A stretch of DNA of 64,000 nucleotides, from contig CAZFHZ010000005.1 of assembly GCA_964519015.1 (NCBI GenBank), forward strand, positions 10,741 through 74,740, written 5' to 3'. Of the stretch, positions 37,014 through 46,864 are shown one piece after another (the first letter of the stretch is position 1; each line of letters starts with the position of its first letter). Source of the stretch: CAZFHZ01 sp964519015. GTDB taxonomy: Bacteria; Blakebacterota; Blakebacteria; Blakebacterales; CAYUVJ01. The notes below the pieces were generated by a model, which was given only the letters and a program-made list of their open reading frames with translations, was not told the DNA's origin and did no database searches. The translations under genes and the position numbers were made by a program.

Positions 37014-38641
37014 GGAGGTCTTCACCCCGCCCGCTGCTCCCCACCCCGGTCACCCTCTTGCCACCGGTCCTCTTCCTGCTGCTGGCCGCCGGCTGCGGCT
37101 TCCGGCTGGGCGTAACTCGTTCGCCGGTTCTGCCGGCCGTCGATCCCCTGGTCGCGGAGCTGGATGTCATCCTGGACGACCCTGCTCTGGCCCCTGCTTT
37201 CTGGGCGGTCAAGATCCAGAGCCTGGGCACCGGCCGGGTCCTCTACCAGCGGGATCCCGACCGGCTGGTCATGCCTGCCTCGAACATGAAACTGGTCACC
37301 GGCGCGGTGGCCCTGCGCTCCCTGAGCGGTGACTGGCGGCCCGTCACGCGACTCTACGCGACCGGGACCGTGACCGACGGGGTGCTGGAAGGGGACCTGG
37401 TACTGGTGGGAGGGGGGGATCCCTCCCTGGGTGGCCGTTTCGCCGAGGGAGATCCCCTGCAAGGCCGGGGAGACGCCTGGGTGGCTATGCGCATGCTGGC
37501 CGACAGTGTGGCCGCAGCCGGGATCCGCCGGGTGACGGGACGTCTGATCGGAGTGGACGATCTGTTCACGGAGGAACCGATCGGTGCCGGCTGGTCGTGG
37601 GACTCCCTGGTGGACGCCTACGCCGCCCCGATCGGCGCTCTCACCTGGAACGAGAACACTCTGACGGTGGTCGCCGAACCGGGAGCCGGACCGGGGGAGC
37701 CGGCGATCGTGCGGCTGGAACCGGAGGTGGCCGCCCTGCGCGTCGAAGCCGCGGTGACCACCCTGGCGCCCCTGGAGCGCGGTCGGCTGAGTGCCGACCG
37801 AGATCCCGGCAGCGACCTGCTCCGGGTACGGGGGGGTGTTCCGGCCGGTGGCCGCCCGCGACGCACCGACACCGCGGTGTCCGATCCGACCCTCTTCACC
37901 CTGCTCGGACTCTTATCCGCCCTGGCGTCGGGCGGGATCGAGGTGGCCGGAGGGGTGGTCGACCAGGACGACCTCGATCCCTCGGAGCGACCGGTCAGAC
38001 TCCAGCCGGGCTGGCCGCTGGAAGTCCCTGAGGGCGCGATGAGCCTCGCCCGCCTGGAGGGGCCTTCGCTGGCCGAACTGCTCCGGGTCACCCTCAAGGA
38101 GAGCCAGAATCTCTACGCGGAGACCTTGCTGCGCCTGGCCGGGATCGAAGAGGGAGCCGGGATCGGCTCGGTCGCTTCAGGCCGGCGGAGGACGGAGACG
38201 GTCCTGCTGGAGATGGGGATCCCCTCCGACCGCTATGTCCAGCGAGACGGCTCGGGCCTGTCACGCTACAACTACCTCTCGGCCGAGACCCTCACTCGAC
38301 TGCTCCGGTCGATGGCGCGTGGTCCCGACGCCGATATCTGGCTCGAGTGCCTGCCGGTGATGGGTGTGGACGGGACACTCTCAGGAAGGGGACGGGGTTC
38401 ACCCGCCGCCGGGCGGGTCCGGGCCAAGACCGGCTCGATCGCCAACTGCAGGGCGCTCTCCGGCTATGTGGAGACCGTCGAGGGGGATACGTTGACCTTC
38501 GTGCTCATCGCCAACAACTTCACCGCTCCGAACCGGGCGATCGAATACCTCCAGGATCTGATCTGTGAGCGACTCGTCACCGGGAGGCCGCCGGTGCCCG
38601 GCCAAGGCTCCGGGCCCGGACGCGGAGGCCAGGGACGTTGA
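37010..38641 (+). CDS. dacB: D-alanyl-D-alanine carboxypeptidase/endopeptidase (PBP4, S13 family)
   Basis: The protein has 543 residues with an N-terminal lipoprotein-like signal (LFLLLAAGCGF). The three active-site boxes of S13 penicillin-binding proteins are present: SxxK in MPASNMKLVTG near residue 91, SxN in GSGLSRYNYLS, and KTG in VRAKTGSIANC. It trims or cleaves cross-links in periplasmic peptidoglycan. The ATG overlaps the HD-GYP stop (ATGA), and its TGA overlaps the following thioesterase start (TTGA), so the three genes are coupled. Confidence 0.92.
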   Translation: MRRSSPRPLLPTPVTLLPPVLFLLLAAGCGFRLGVTRSPVLPAVDPLVAELDVILDDPALAPAFWAVKIQSLGTGRVLYQRDPDRLVMPASNMKLVTGAVALRSLSGDWRPVTRLYATGTVTDGVLEGDLVLVGGGDPSLGGRFAEGDPLQGRGDAWVAMRMLADSVAAAGIRRVTGRLIGVDDLFTEEPIGAGWSWDSLVDAYAAPIGALTWNENTLTVVAEPGAGPGEPAIVRLEPEVAALRVEAAVTTLAPLERGRLSADRDPGSDLLRVRGGVPAGGRPRRTDTAVSDPTLFTLLGLLSALASGGIEVAGGVVDQDDLDPSERPVRLQPGWPLEVPEGAMSLARLEGPSLAELLRVTLKESQNLYAETLLRLAGIEEGAGIGSVASGRRRTETVLLEMGIPSDRYVQRDGSGLSRYNYLSAETLTRLLRSMARGPDADIWLECLPVMGVDGTLSGRGRGSPAAGRVRAKTGSIANCRALSGYVETVEGDTLTFVLIANNFTAPNRAIEYLQDLICERLVTGRPPVPGQGSGPGRGGQGR

Positions 38642-39108
38642 AGGGGCCCGCGGAGCGCGGCCGTCTCGAGCCCGGTCCCCGGCGTGCCGGTGAACTCGTC
38701 GGGCAGGTCCCCATCCGGGTCCGCTACGCCGAGACCGACGCCCAGGCCGTCGTCTATCACGCCAACTTCCTGGTCTATTTCGAGGTCGGCCGCACCGACT
38801 GGGTGGAACGGGCCGGCTATCCCTATCGCCGCATGGAGGAGGAGGGGTTTGCGCTCGTGATCGCGGAATCCCATCTTCGCTTCATCCGTCCGGCGCACTA
38901 CGATGATGCCCTGATCGTCGAGACCCGGTTGGGGGAACTGAGGACCCGGTCCTGCACGTTCCACTACCGGGTCGTGCGGGAGGGAGAAGAGGCTCCTCTG
39001 GTGGAGGGGTGGACCGCCCTGGTCTGCCTGGGCGCGGGCCGGCGGGCGGTCCCGATCCCCGAGGGGGTGGCCCGGGCCTTGAGGGAGGCGGCGGCGCTGG
39101 AACCATGA
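38638..39108 (+). CDS. Acyl-CoA thioesterase, YbgC/4HBT family
   Basis: The protein has 156 residues with a hotdog-fold 4-hydroxybenzoyl-CoA thioesterase pattern: RVRYAETDAQAVVYHANFLVYFEVGR, in which the Asp after Glu-Thr is the catalytic residue (near residue 32), then the FALVIAESHLRFIRPA strand. YbgC-type enzymes hydrolyse short acyl-CoAs and often sit near tol-pal genes, which are not seen here. The TTG start overlaps the dacB stop. About 20 extra residues precede the domain, so a later start is possible but none is obvious. Confidence 0.88.
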   Translation: MKGPAERGRLEPGPRRAGELVGQVPIRVRYAETDAQAVVYHANFLVYFEVGRTDWVERAGYPYRRMEEEGFALVIAESHLRFIRPAHYDDALIVETRLGELRTRSCTFHYRVVREGEEAPLVEGWTALVCLGAGRRAVPIPEGVARALREAAALEP

Positions 39109-39135
39109 GGCGCTGCGGGCGCAGGCGTGGTCGTT

Positions 39136-39184
39136 CCGCCGGATGGAACCGGCGGGTACCTGGAACGGGCGGAGGGATCCGCCC
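39136..39184 (+). promoter_or_regulatory. Two tandem perfect hairpins in the leader of the arginine decarboxylase gene
   Basis: CCGCCGG-ATGGAA-CCGGCGG (39136-39155) and GGGCGGA-GGGA-TCCGCCC (39167-39184) are both perfect 7-bp stems in the 97-bp gap after the thioesterase. The second ends 2 bases before the ribosome-binding region. They may be a terminator/attenuator pair or an RNA control element for putrescine synthesis. They do not match any riboswitch I know. Confidence 0.45.
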
Positions 39185-39205
39185 ATCGGGAGGAGAAGGG
39201 AAGAG

Positions 39206-39775
39206 ATGATCCTGGTTCCCTCGGAGATGGTCTTCACCAAGGGCGTGGGTCGCCACAAGGAGCGGCTCGCTTCCTTCGAGATGGCGCTCCGCGATGCCGG
39301 CATCGCGACCTACAACCTGGTCTACGTCTCGAGCATCTTCCCCCCCCACTGCAAGGTGGTCTCCAAGCAGTCCGGGTTCAGCAAGCTGCCCGAGGGGGCG
39401 ATCGTGCACGTGGTGATGAGCCAGGCTCAGATGAACGAGCCTCACCGGCTGATGGCCGCTTCGGTCGGTGTGGCCATCCCCCGGAACCAGGAGATCTACG
39501 GATACCTGAGCGAACATCACTCCTACGGTGAGCGGGAGAAGGTGGCCGGGGACTACGCCGAGGACCTGGCCGCAGCCATGATGGCCACCACCCTCGGGGT
39601 GCCCTTCGATCCGGACGCCTCCTGGAACGAAAAGAAGGAGATCTGGCGGATCTCGGGTCACATCGTGACCACCCGGAACGTCACCCAGACGGCGGTGGGG
39701 GACAAGCAGGGCCGCTGGACGACCGTGCTGGCGGCGGCCGTCTTCTGCGATTACCGGCAGCCCGATGCGGAGTAG
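39206..39775 (+). CDS. Pyruvoyl-dependent arginine decarboxylase
   Basis: The protein has 189 residues. The self-cleavage site is visible in NLVYVSSIFPPHCKVV: cleavage between the two serines makes the catalytic pyruvoyl group, as in Methanocaldococcus jannaschii PvlArgDC. The downstream GAIVHVVMSQAQMNEP and YGYLSEHHSYGE segments are also family-typical. It converts arginine to agmatine. The ATG at 39206 has AGGAGAAGGG upstream. The agmatinase gene starts 4 bp after the stop, so the pair forms a two-step route to putrescine. Confidence 0.92.
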   Translation: MILVPSEMVFTKGVGRHKERLASFEMALRDAGIATYNLVYVSSIFPPHCKVVSKQSGFSKLPEGAIVHVVMSQAQMNEPHRLMAASVGVAIPRNQEIYGYLSEHHSYGEREKVAGDYAEDLAAAMMATTLGVPFDPDASWNEKKEIWRISGHIVTTRNVTQTAVGDKQGRWTTVLAAAVFCDYRQPDAE

Positions 39776-39778
39776 CGC

Positions 39779-40696
39779 ATGAGAGCCGTCTCCCACCTGC
39801 CCGAGGTCCTGCTCCGGAACGCGCTTCCGGGCCCCGACTTCATGACCGTCCAGGGGCCGGAACACGACTTCGCCAGCGCCCGTTACCGCATCCTGCCGGT
39901 GCCCTACGAGGCCTCGGTCTCGTACGGCGGGGGCACCCGTAACGGTCCGGCGGCGATCCTGGACGCTTCCGCCCAGATCGAGTTCTACGACGCGGAGCTC
40001 GATCTCGATCCCAGCCTGGCGGGCATCTGCACCCTGCCGGCGGTGGCCCCGGATGTGGCCGGACCGGAGGCGATGGTGAAGCGGCTGCGGGCCGTGGCCG
40101 AGGCGCTGCGTGAGCCCGGGCACGTCGTCATCGCGCTGGGAGGAGAGCATTCGATCACCCCGCCGCTGGCCCTGCCCTACCTGGAGGATCCCGACGTCTG
40201 GGTGCTCTGCATCGACGCCCACGCCGATCTGCGCGAGAGCTACCAGGGGAGCCCTCACTCACATGCCTGCGCCATGCGTGTGATCGCCGAGACCGGCCGG
40301 CTCGTCCAGGTCGGTATCCGGGCGGTCACGCCTCCCGAGCGGCAGGTGGTCCTGGAGCAGGGGACCACGATGATCATGGGCTGGGAGCTCGATCCCGAAG
40401 GAAGGTGGCTCGATCGCGTTTTCGGGGCGCTCGGCCCGAAGGTCTATCTCAGCCTCGACGTGGACGGATTCGATCCCACTCTGATGCCGGCTACCGGCAC
40501 CCCGGAACCGGGCGGACTCTCCTGGCACCAGTTCACGGCCCTGGTCGACCGACTCGGACGGGAGCGGGAGGTGGTGGCCGCGGATGTGGTGGAACTGGCC
40601 CCGATCCCGGGGCTGCATGCCCCCTCTTTCACGGCGGCCCGGGCCGTGTACCGGATCATCGGAGCGATCGAAGCGGGCAGAAGGGGTGGACACTGA
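39779..40696 (+). CDS. speB: Agmatinase (ureohydrolase)
   Basis: The protein has 305 residues of the arginase/agmatinase family. The two-manganese site is complete: His in ALGGEHSITPP, Asp-His-Asp in IDAHADLRESY, and the Asp pair in SLDVDGFDPTLMPATGTPEPGG. The conserved HSHACAMR and a C-terminal Glu (DVVELAP) are present. With the preceding pyruvoyl arginine decarboxylase it should convert agmatine to putrescine and urea. GGAG lies 10 bp upstream of the ATG. Confidence 0.93.
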   Translation: MRAVSHLPEVLLRNALPGPDFMTVQGPEHDFASARYRILPVPYEASVSYGGGTRNGPAAILDASAQIEFYDAELDLDPSLAGICTLPAVAPDVAGPEAMVKRLRAVAEALREPGHVVIALGGEHSITPPLALPYLEDPDVWVLCIDAHADLRESYQGSPHSHACAMRVIAETGRLVQVGIRAVTPPERQVVLEQGTTMIMGWELDPEGRWLDRVFGALGPKVYLSLDVDGFDPTLMPATGTPEPGGLSWHQFTALVDRLGREREVVAADVVELAPIPGLHAPSFTAARAVYRIIGAIEAGRRGGH

Positions 40697-40705
40697 ACCC
40701 ACCCG

Positions 40706-43545
40706 ATGGCCGAAGCACTCGAGCTCACCGGCGTCCGGGTCCATAACCTCAAGGACCTGAGCCTCCGCATCCCCCACGGCAGGCTGGTGGTGGTGACCGG
40801 CCCTTCCGGCTCGGGCAAGTCCAGTCTCGCCTTCGACACCATCTACACCGAGGGACAGCGACGCTATGTGGAGTCGCTCAATCCCTACGTGCGCCAGTTC
40901 CTCGAACGGATGGAGAAGCCCGACCTCGATGCGGCCCACGGGATCACCCCGGCGGTCGCCGTCGGCCGCACCCCGCCGCCGCGCAGCAGCCGCTCGACGG
41001 TCGGCACTCTGACCGAGACGGCCGATGTGCTGCGGCTCCTCTTCGCCCGTCTCGGCACCGTCTTCTGCCCCGACTGCGGCATCCCGATCCGGCCCGACCC
41101 CCCGGCCCGGGTGACCGAGCTGGTCCAGGCGCATCTGGAAGCGGGGGAGAGCCCGCTGCTGGTCACCGCTCCCCTGCTCCCGGCCGGGGATGCCCACCAG
41201 GCCACACGACGGCTCGATGGCCTGCGTCAGGAAGGCTTCCTGAGGGTCTGGTCGGATGGGGAGGTGGTCCGTCTGGACGAGGGGGGGGTGGCCTGGGAAC
41301 GGCTGGCGGCGGCGCTGACCCGTACGGGACCGCCGGGAAAGGGCCCACTGCTCGTGCTCGACCGGCTCACGCCGTCGGTGGGGCGGGCGCGGATCCGGGA
41401 GGCGGTCGAATCCGCCTACCGGGAAGGCAACGGCACGCTGGAGCTGATCCGACCGGATGGCCGCCGGGACCGGCACTCGGAAGGTCATACCTGTTCCGGC
41501 TGCGGTCGGCAGGCACCCGACCCGGAGCCCCACCTCTTCTCTTTCAACAGCCCGTACGGCGCCTGTCCCGCCTGTGAGGGTTTCGGCGCCCAGATCGCCT
41601 ACCTGCCCGAGATGGTGGTGCCCGATCCCACGCTCACCCTGCGCGAGGGAGCCATCGAGCCCTGGACGAAGCCCGCCTATCGGCCCTGGCAGCGCCGGAT
41701 GGAGAAGGTGGCCGAAGAAGGCCGGGTGAGGCTCGAGGTCCCCTGGGAGGAGCTTTCGGCGGATGAGCAGGAACGGGTCTGGGAAGGGTGGGGGCGCTTC
41801 CGCGGGGTGGCGGGTTTCTTCCGTAAGCTGGAGCGTAAGAAATACAAGATGCACGTGCGCGTCTTCCTGGCGCGCTACCGCTCGTATGTCCCCTGCCCCG
41901 ATTGCGGCGGGACCCGCCTCCGCCCGGAAGCGCTCTGGGTCAAGCTGGGGGGGGAGCACATCGGAGGGGTGAGCGCCCGGACCGTCAGCGGGGTACGGTC
42001 GTGGCTCGAGGGGCTCACCCTCTCCGGGGAGCGGGCGCGGGTCTACGAGCCGATCCTGCGCGAAGCCCGGGCCCGGCTCGCCTACCTGGAAGAGGTGGGG
42101 GTCGGCTACCTGACCCTCGACCGACTCTCGCGCACCCTGAGCGGAGGAGAAGCGCAGCGGATCGGTCTGGCCGCGGTGCTCGGGGCGGCCCTGACCGGGA
42201 CCACCTACGTGCTGGACGAGCCGAGTATCGGATTGCATCCCCGCGATGTGGAGCGGCTGATCCGCATCCTCCGGCGGCTGCGCGACAGCGGCAACACGGT
42301 CATCGTGGTCGAGCACGACCGCGACATCATCATGGCGGCCGACCTGGTCATCGACCTGGGGCCGGGGAGCGGTCAGCGGGGGGGGGAGGTCGTCTACCAG
42401 GGAGCGGTGCACGGCCTGATCAACGAGGCCGACACCCTGACCAGCCGCTACCTGCAGGGACGGCTCGGGCCGACGCGGCCTCTCCGCCGGCGTGAACCGA
42501 GCGGCTGGATCCGGGTCGTGGGGGCGGCCGAACACAACCTGTGTGACCTCGATGTGGACTTCCCCCGGGGGGTGCTCACGGCGGTGACCGGCGTCTCCGG
42601 CTCCGGCAAGTCCACCCTGGTCCACGACATCCTGGAACCCGCCCTGGAACAGGTGCTCGATCAGGATCCCGGACGCCGGCCGGGTCGCCACCGAGCCCTG
42701 GAGGGCTGGGCAGGTCTCGGGGGCGTGCTCAGTCTCGACCAGGGCCCCCTGACCTCGAACCGGCGGAGCAACGCCGCCACCTACACCAAGGCGTGGGACG
42801 GCATCCGGAAGGCCTTCGCCCGGACCGAGACGGCCCGGGTGAGGGGGCTGGGTCCCTCCGCCTTCTCCTTCAACACCGAAGGGGGACGTTGTCCCGAATG
42901 TAANNNNNNNNNNAGGGGACGGTCACCGTCGACATGCAGTTCATGGCCGACGTGACCCTGCGCTGCGAACGCTGCGACGGGTGGCGGTTCACCCCCCGGG
43001 TCCTGGAGGCCCGCTACCGGGGGAAGTCGATCGCCGATGTGCTGGACCTGACCGTCGATCAGGCGGTAGGCTTCTTCGCGGCCCACCGGGGGGTGGTGAG
43101 GGCCCTGGCCCCTTTGCAGCGGGTAGGGCTCGGCTACCTCAGGCTCGGTCAGCCCGCGCCGGCCCTCTCCGGGGGAGAGGCCCAGCGGGTCAAGCTGGCG
43201 GCTCACCTGGGGAAGCGGACGCGGCGCCCCATGGTGTACCTTTTCGATGAGCCTACGACCGGCCTCCACGGAACCGAGGTCGGCCGGCTCGGGGACTGCC
43301 TGGAGGAGCTCGTTGAACAGGGCCACACCGTGATCGTCATCGAGCATAATATGGATCTGGTCAGCCGGTCCGACTGGGTGATCGACCTGGGCCCGGAAGG
43401 GGGTGGAGCGGGAGGGCGGCTGGTGGCCGCGGGCCGACCGGAGCAGGTCGCCGCCGAACGGGGATCCCATACCGCTCTTCCGCTGCGGGCGGCGCTGTTC
43501 CGGCTGGGATCGGACCTGCCACGTCCGGACGGGGAAGTGGGATGA
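40706..43545 (+). CDS. uvrA: Excinuclease ABC subunit A (UvrA), interrupted by an assembly gap
   Basis: About 944 residues. First ATPase half: Walker A GPSGSGKSSLAFDT, a zinc-finger start CPDCG, signature LSGGEAQRIGL and Walker B VLDEPSIGLHPRD. Second half: GVSGSGKSTLV, zinc finger CPEC...CERC, LSGGEAQRVKL and LFDEPTTGLHGTE. A 10-N run at 42904-42913 shifts the frame; the flanks fit CPEC-K-G-x-G-T-V if about 5 bases (2 modulo 3) are really missing, so the gene is probably intact. Residues before the second zinc finger (SLDQGPLTSNRRSN) differ from the usual UvrA 'GRTPRSNPATY' block, suggesting a divergent UvrA. Its stop overlaps the histidine-kinase start. Confidence 0.9.
42904..42913. other. 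Assembly gap (10 N) inside uvrA
   Basis: Ten undetermined bases lie directly after the CPEC codons of the second UvrA zinc finger. The reading frame before and after differs by one position, so the true gap length is not 10; two, five or eight bases would restore the frame, and five fits the family spacing. Confidence 0.97.
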
Positions 43546-45593
43546 GCGTGCACGGGCTGAAGCGGGTGCAGCCGTTGCAGGTCCTGGACGTTCTGAAACC
43601 GTCCGAGGCCTGGGCGGGGACCCCGAAAGACCTGGACGAAGTGGAGCGGCTCGACTGGGAGCTTCTCCTCATGTTCTTCCTGGTCACCCTGGTATTGCTC
43701 ATCACCTTCATCCTCAACCACGAACCGGGCATCCTGGAACCCGTCGACTGGGTGCTCAAGCCGGCCGAGATCGAGGTCTTCGTCGACGGTCTCTCCGTCC
43801 TGGTGCTCCTCTTCTCCCTTTATGTCTTCCAGAAGCACAAGCAGCTCGACTCGGTCCGCCGGCGGCTCATCCAGAGCCGGACTCAGCAGGAGGGGCTCAC
43901 CCTCAAGCTCGGGCTGGTGGAGGCGCTCTTCGAGGTATCCTCCGGGGTGGCGGTGCAGGCTGGGGAGCACGAGCGGTTCGGCGGAGTGCTCGAGACGGTG
44001 CGGCGCCTGTTCGGGGCGGATGCCGCCTGGGTCTGGGCCACCGAACCGGCCCGGGAGGGACTCATCCTGCGGGCGGTCGCGGGCGATCCCGGCTACCGGA
44101 CCGGGGAGCGGATCGAAAGGGGTGCCGGGCTGGCGGGATGGGTGGTCCGGCAGGCCGCTCCCCTCCTGCTGGACGAGACGTTCTCCACCGGACCTGTGGA
44201 GCGCCTGCCCGGTCTGGAGGAGGAACTCCGCGCCGGACTCTTCGTGCCCATGATGGCCGAGGGGAAGGTGTTCGGAGTGCTGGGAGTGGGCGTCCACGCC
44301 ACCCCCCGCACCTTCGACGACGTCGACCGGAAACTGCTCCAGGTGTTCGCCAACAGTCTGGCCGCCTCGGTCGCCTCGAGCGACCTCATCAACGAACTCC
44401 AGCGGACCCTGCGGCGGGTCGAGGACCAGCAGGTCCAGCTCGTCCAGGCCGAGAAACTCGCCGGGCTGGGAGAACTCATGGCGGGGATCAGCCATGAGCT
44501 GAACAACCCGCTGGCGGTGGTGACCGGCCACGCCGAACTCCTGCTGATGGACGGTTCGTTGGAAACGGCGATCCGCGAGCGACTCGAGAAGATGCGCGGG
44601 GAGGCCCACCGGGCCAAGCGTCTGGTAGAGAGCCTGCTGCGGATTGCGCGTGGCGAAGAAGCACGCCGCGAGCCGAGCGATCTGAACACGGTGGTCACCC
44701 AGTCGATCTCCCTGCTGCAGTTTCTGCTCGACCAGAACCGGGTGCGGCTGGAGCTCGACCTGGCGGACGAACTTCCCTCGATTTCGCTCGACCCTTTCCA
44801 GGTCCAGCAGCTCATCTTCAACCTGGTCAACAACGCCCGGCAGGCCATGATGGAAGTGCCGGAGGGGGAGCGTTGCCTCCAGGTCGCGACCCTGTTAGAA
44901 TCCCAGGTTTCGCAGAGCGACGATTCGAAGGGGAGGGCCGTGCTGCTGAGGATCCGGGACACCGGTCCCGGTATCCATCCCGACCACCTCGGACGCATCT
45001 TCAACCCCTTCTTCACGACCCGCCTGGCCGAGGGGGGCACCGGCCTGGGACTCTCCATCTGCCACCGGATCGTCCAGGAACACCGCGGCGCTATCCAGGT
45101 GTCCAATCACCCCGAGGGCGGAGCCCTCTTCGAGATCCGCTTCCCGGTCAACGGCGGACTGCTCAGACCCGTCCTGGAGCCGGTGGTGACCGAGTCCCTC
45201 CCCAGGGCCGGGCACGCATCCGGTCGGGTCATGGTGGTGGACGACGAATCGGGGGTCCGCGAGCTGCTCAAGGAGATGCTCGGCATCGCCGGTTACAGCA
45301 CCACCCTGGTCTGCGATGGGCAGGAGGCGCTGGATGCGCTCGCTTCCGACCCTGAACCCGATGTCATCGTGCTCGACCTGAAGATGCCCGTGATGGATGG
45401 TCAGCAGTTCTTCGAACGTCTGAAAGTGAAACGTCCCCAGCTCGTCGCAAGGACCCTCTTTTTAACCGGGGACACCCTGAGCCGGGAAGCCCGATCCTTC
45501 CTGGCTTCGAGTGGGCAACCCTGTCTGAGCAAGCCCTTCACCTACGAGGAGCTCTGCTCTGGGGTGGACGCCCTGATGGGGGGATCGGACTGA
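43542..45593 (+). CDS. Hybrid sensor histidine kinase with GAF and receiver domains
   Basis: The protein has 683 residues. Two membrane helices lie near residues 40-65 and 75-95, followed by a coiled coil, then a GAF-type sensor domain (about 120-275). The kinase core has the H-box SHELNNPLAVVTGHAELL (His about 318), N box LVNNARQAM, and G boxes DTGPGIHPD and GGTGLGLSI. A C-terminal receiver domain has VMVVDDESGVREL, phosphoacceptor Asp in VIVLDLKMPV (about 612) and Lys in LSKPF. No separate partner gene is adjacent. The ATG overlaps the uvrA stop, though a functional link is not implied. Confidence 0.9.
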   Translation: MSVHGLKRVQPLQVLDVLKPSEAWAGTPKDLDEVERLDWELLLMFFLVTLVLLITFILNHEPGILEPVDWVLKPAEIEVFVDGLSVLVLLFSLYVFQKHKQLDSVRRRLIQSRTQQEGLTLKLGLVEALFEVSSGVAVQAGEHERFGGVLETVRRLFGADAAWVWATEPAREGLILRAVAGDPGYRTGERIERGAGLAGWVVRQAAPLLLDETFSTGPVERLPGLEEELRAGLFVPMMAEGKVFGVLGVGVHATPRTFDDVDRKLLQVFANSLAASVASSDLINELQRTLRRVEDQQVQLVQAEKLAGLGELMAGISHELNNPLAVVTGHAELLLMDGSLETAIRERLEKMRGEAHRAKRLVESLLRIARGEEARREPSDLNTVVTQSISLLQFLLDQNRVRLELDLADELPSISLDPFQVQQLIFNLVNNARQAMMEVPEGERCLQVATLLESQVSQSDDSKGRAVLLRIRDTGPGIHPDHLGRIFNPFFTTRLAEGGTGLGLSICHRIVQEHRGAIQVSNHPEGGALFEIRFPVNGGLLRPVLEPVVTESLPRAGHASGRVMVVDDESGVRELLKEMLGIAGYSTTLVCDGQEALDALASDPEPDVIVLDLKMPVMDGQQFFERLKVKRPQLVARTLFLTGDTLSREARSFLASSGQPCLSKPFTYEELCSGVDALMGGSD

Positions 45594-45625
45594 TCCCCGA
45601 CGGGTGGCAGTCCGCCGGGCTTCTG

Positions 45626-46864
45626 GTGCTGCTCGGTCTCTCGGCCTTCTTCTCCAGTTCGGAGACGGCTCTCTTCTCCCTCCCGCGGAGCGCCATCCAC
45701 GCTTTCGGCCGTTCGACTCGGCGGGGACGGCGGGAGGTCGTCGAGCTGCTCCGCCGCCCCCGCCGCCTGCTGGTGGATATCCTGATCGGTAACACCCTGG
45801 TGAACATCGCAGCCGCCTCGCTCGCCACCGCGGTCACCATCGACCTGCTGGGGGGCCGGGACAATCCGCAGGCGGTGGAGTCGGCCGTACTCTGGGCCAC
45901 CCTGGTCATGACGGCGGTCATCCTGCTCGTTGGTGAGATCGTCCCGAAGTCCTACGCCATCGAAAACGCCGAACACCTGGCCCCTCGCATCTCCTTCCCC
46001 CTGCGGATTTTCCGGCGGCTCATCGCTCCGGTCGGAGTGCTGCTCGAGCGGCTGAGTGAGAGGATCGTCGCCCTGCTGCGGACCCCCGGTCTGACCGTCA
46101 CCCGTCTCTCGACAGCCGACCTGGCCACGGCCGTGGATCTCGGTCACGACGAGGGGTCGCTGGACGCCTTCGAGCGGGAGGTGGTCAACAACATCCTCGA
46201 GATGGAGGAGACCACGGTTGGTGAGGTCATGACCCCCCGGGTCGAGATCGAGAGCCTCGACCTGGTGGCACCGCCCGAGACCTGGATCCCCGCCTTCCTG
46301 GAGAGTGGCTACTCCCGGATGCCGGTCGTGGAGGGTGATCCCGACCGGGTGATCGGGGTCCTCTACGCCCGCGACCTGCTGGCACTGCGCGCCCGGGGCA
46401 CGCCCACACCCGAACTGCGGACGCTGTTGCGCGATCCTTTCTTCGTTCCGGAGAGCATGCGCATCCATGAGCTGCTGCACGAACTCCGCCAGCGCAGCCT
46501 CCACTTCGCGGTGGTCATCGACGAGTACGGATCGGTCGCCGGCGTGGTCACCATGGAGGACCTGCTCGAGGAGATCGTGGGGGACATCGCCGACTCGCGC
46601 GACGAGGAGGAGGCCTCGTTCAAGCTGCTCGAGCCCGGCGTGGCCGTGGTCTACGCCGGCCTCGATCTGGAGGATTTCGCCCGGTCGGTCGGACTGCCAC
46701 TGGAAGATGAGTGGGCCGAGACGGTCGGTGGCTGGTTGATCAACCGGCTGGGGCGGATCCCGCGGGAGGGGGAGACGTTGGGGATACCCCCGCTGCGCAT
46801 CCACGTGCTCTCGGGGCGGGCCAACCGCGTGCTCTGGCTCCGGGTGGAGTGGAAGAGCACATGA
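45626..46864 (+). CDS. CNNM/CorC-type transporter, DUF21-CBS-CorC domains (copy 1)
   Basis: About 412 residues from GTG 45626, but the first helix extends upstream (an in-frame CTG at 45590 would give LIPDGWQSAGLLVLLG), so the real start may be earlier. Residues about 1-180 form the DUF21 membrane domain with the SSSETALFSL signature. Two CBS domains follow (VMTPRVEIESLD; FAVVIDEYGSVAGVVT), then a CorC/HlyC C-terminal domain (TVGGWLINRLGRIPREGE). The family exports Mg2+ or Co2+ or acts in ion homeostasis. Its stop overlaps the next, paralogous gene. Confidence 0.88.
   Translation: MLLGLSAFFSSSETALFSLPRSAIHAFGRSTRRGRREVVELLRRPRRLLVDILIGNTLVNIAAASLATAVTIDLLGGRDNPQAVESAVLWATLVMTAVILLVGEIVPKSYAIENAEHLAPRISFPLRIFRRLIAPVGVLLERLSERIVALLRTPGLTVTRLSTADLATAVDLGHDEGSLDAFEREVVNNILEMEETTVGEVMTPRVEIESLDLVAPPETWIPAFLESGYSRMPVVEGDPDRVIGVLYARDLLALRARGTPTPELRTLLRDPFFVPESMRIHELLHELRQRSLHFAVVIDEYGSVAGVVTMEDLLEEIVGDIADSRDEEEASFKLLEPGVAVVYAGLDLEDFARSVGLPLEDEWAETVGGWLINRLGRIPREGETLGIPPLRIHVLSGRANRVLWLRVEWKST

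Noticed and set aside
42904..42955. Frameshift in uvrA
   Set aside because: It coincides with a 10-N assembly gap whose true length is unknown. Family spacing is restored if about 5 bases are missing, so no genuine frameshift is claimed.
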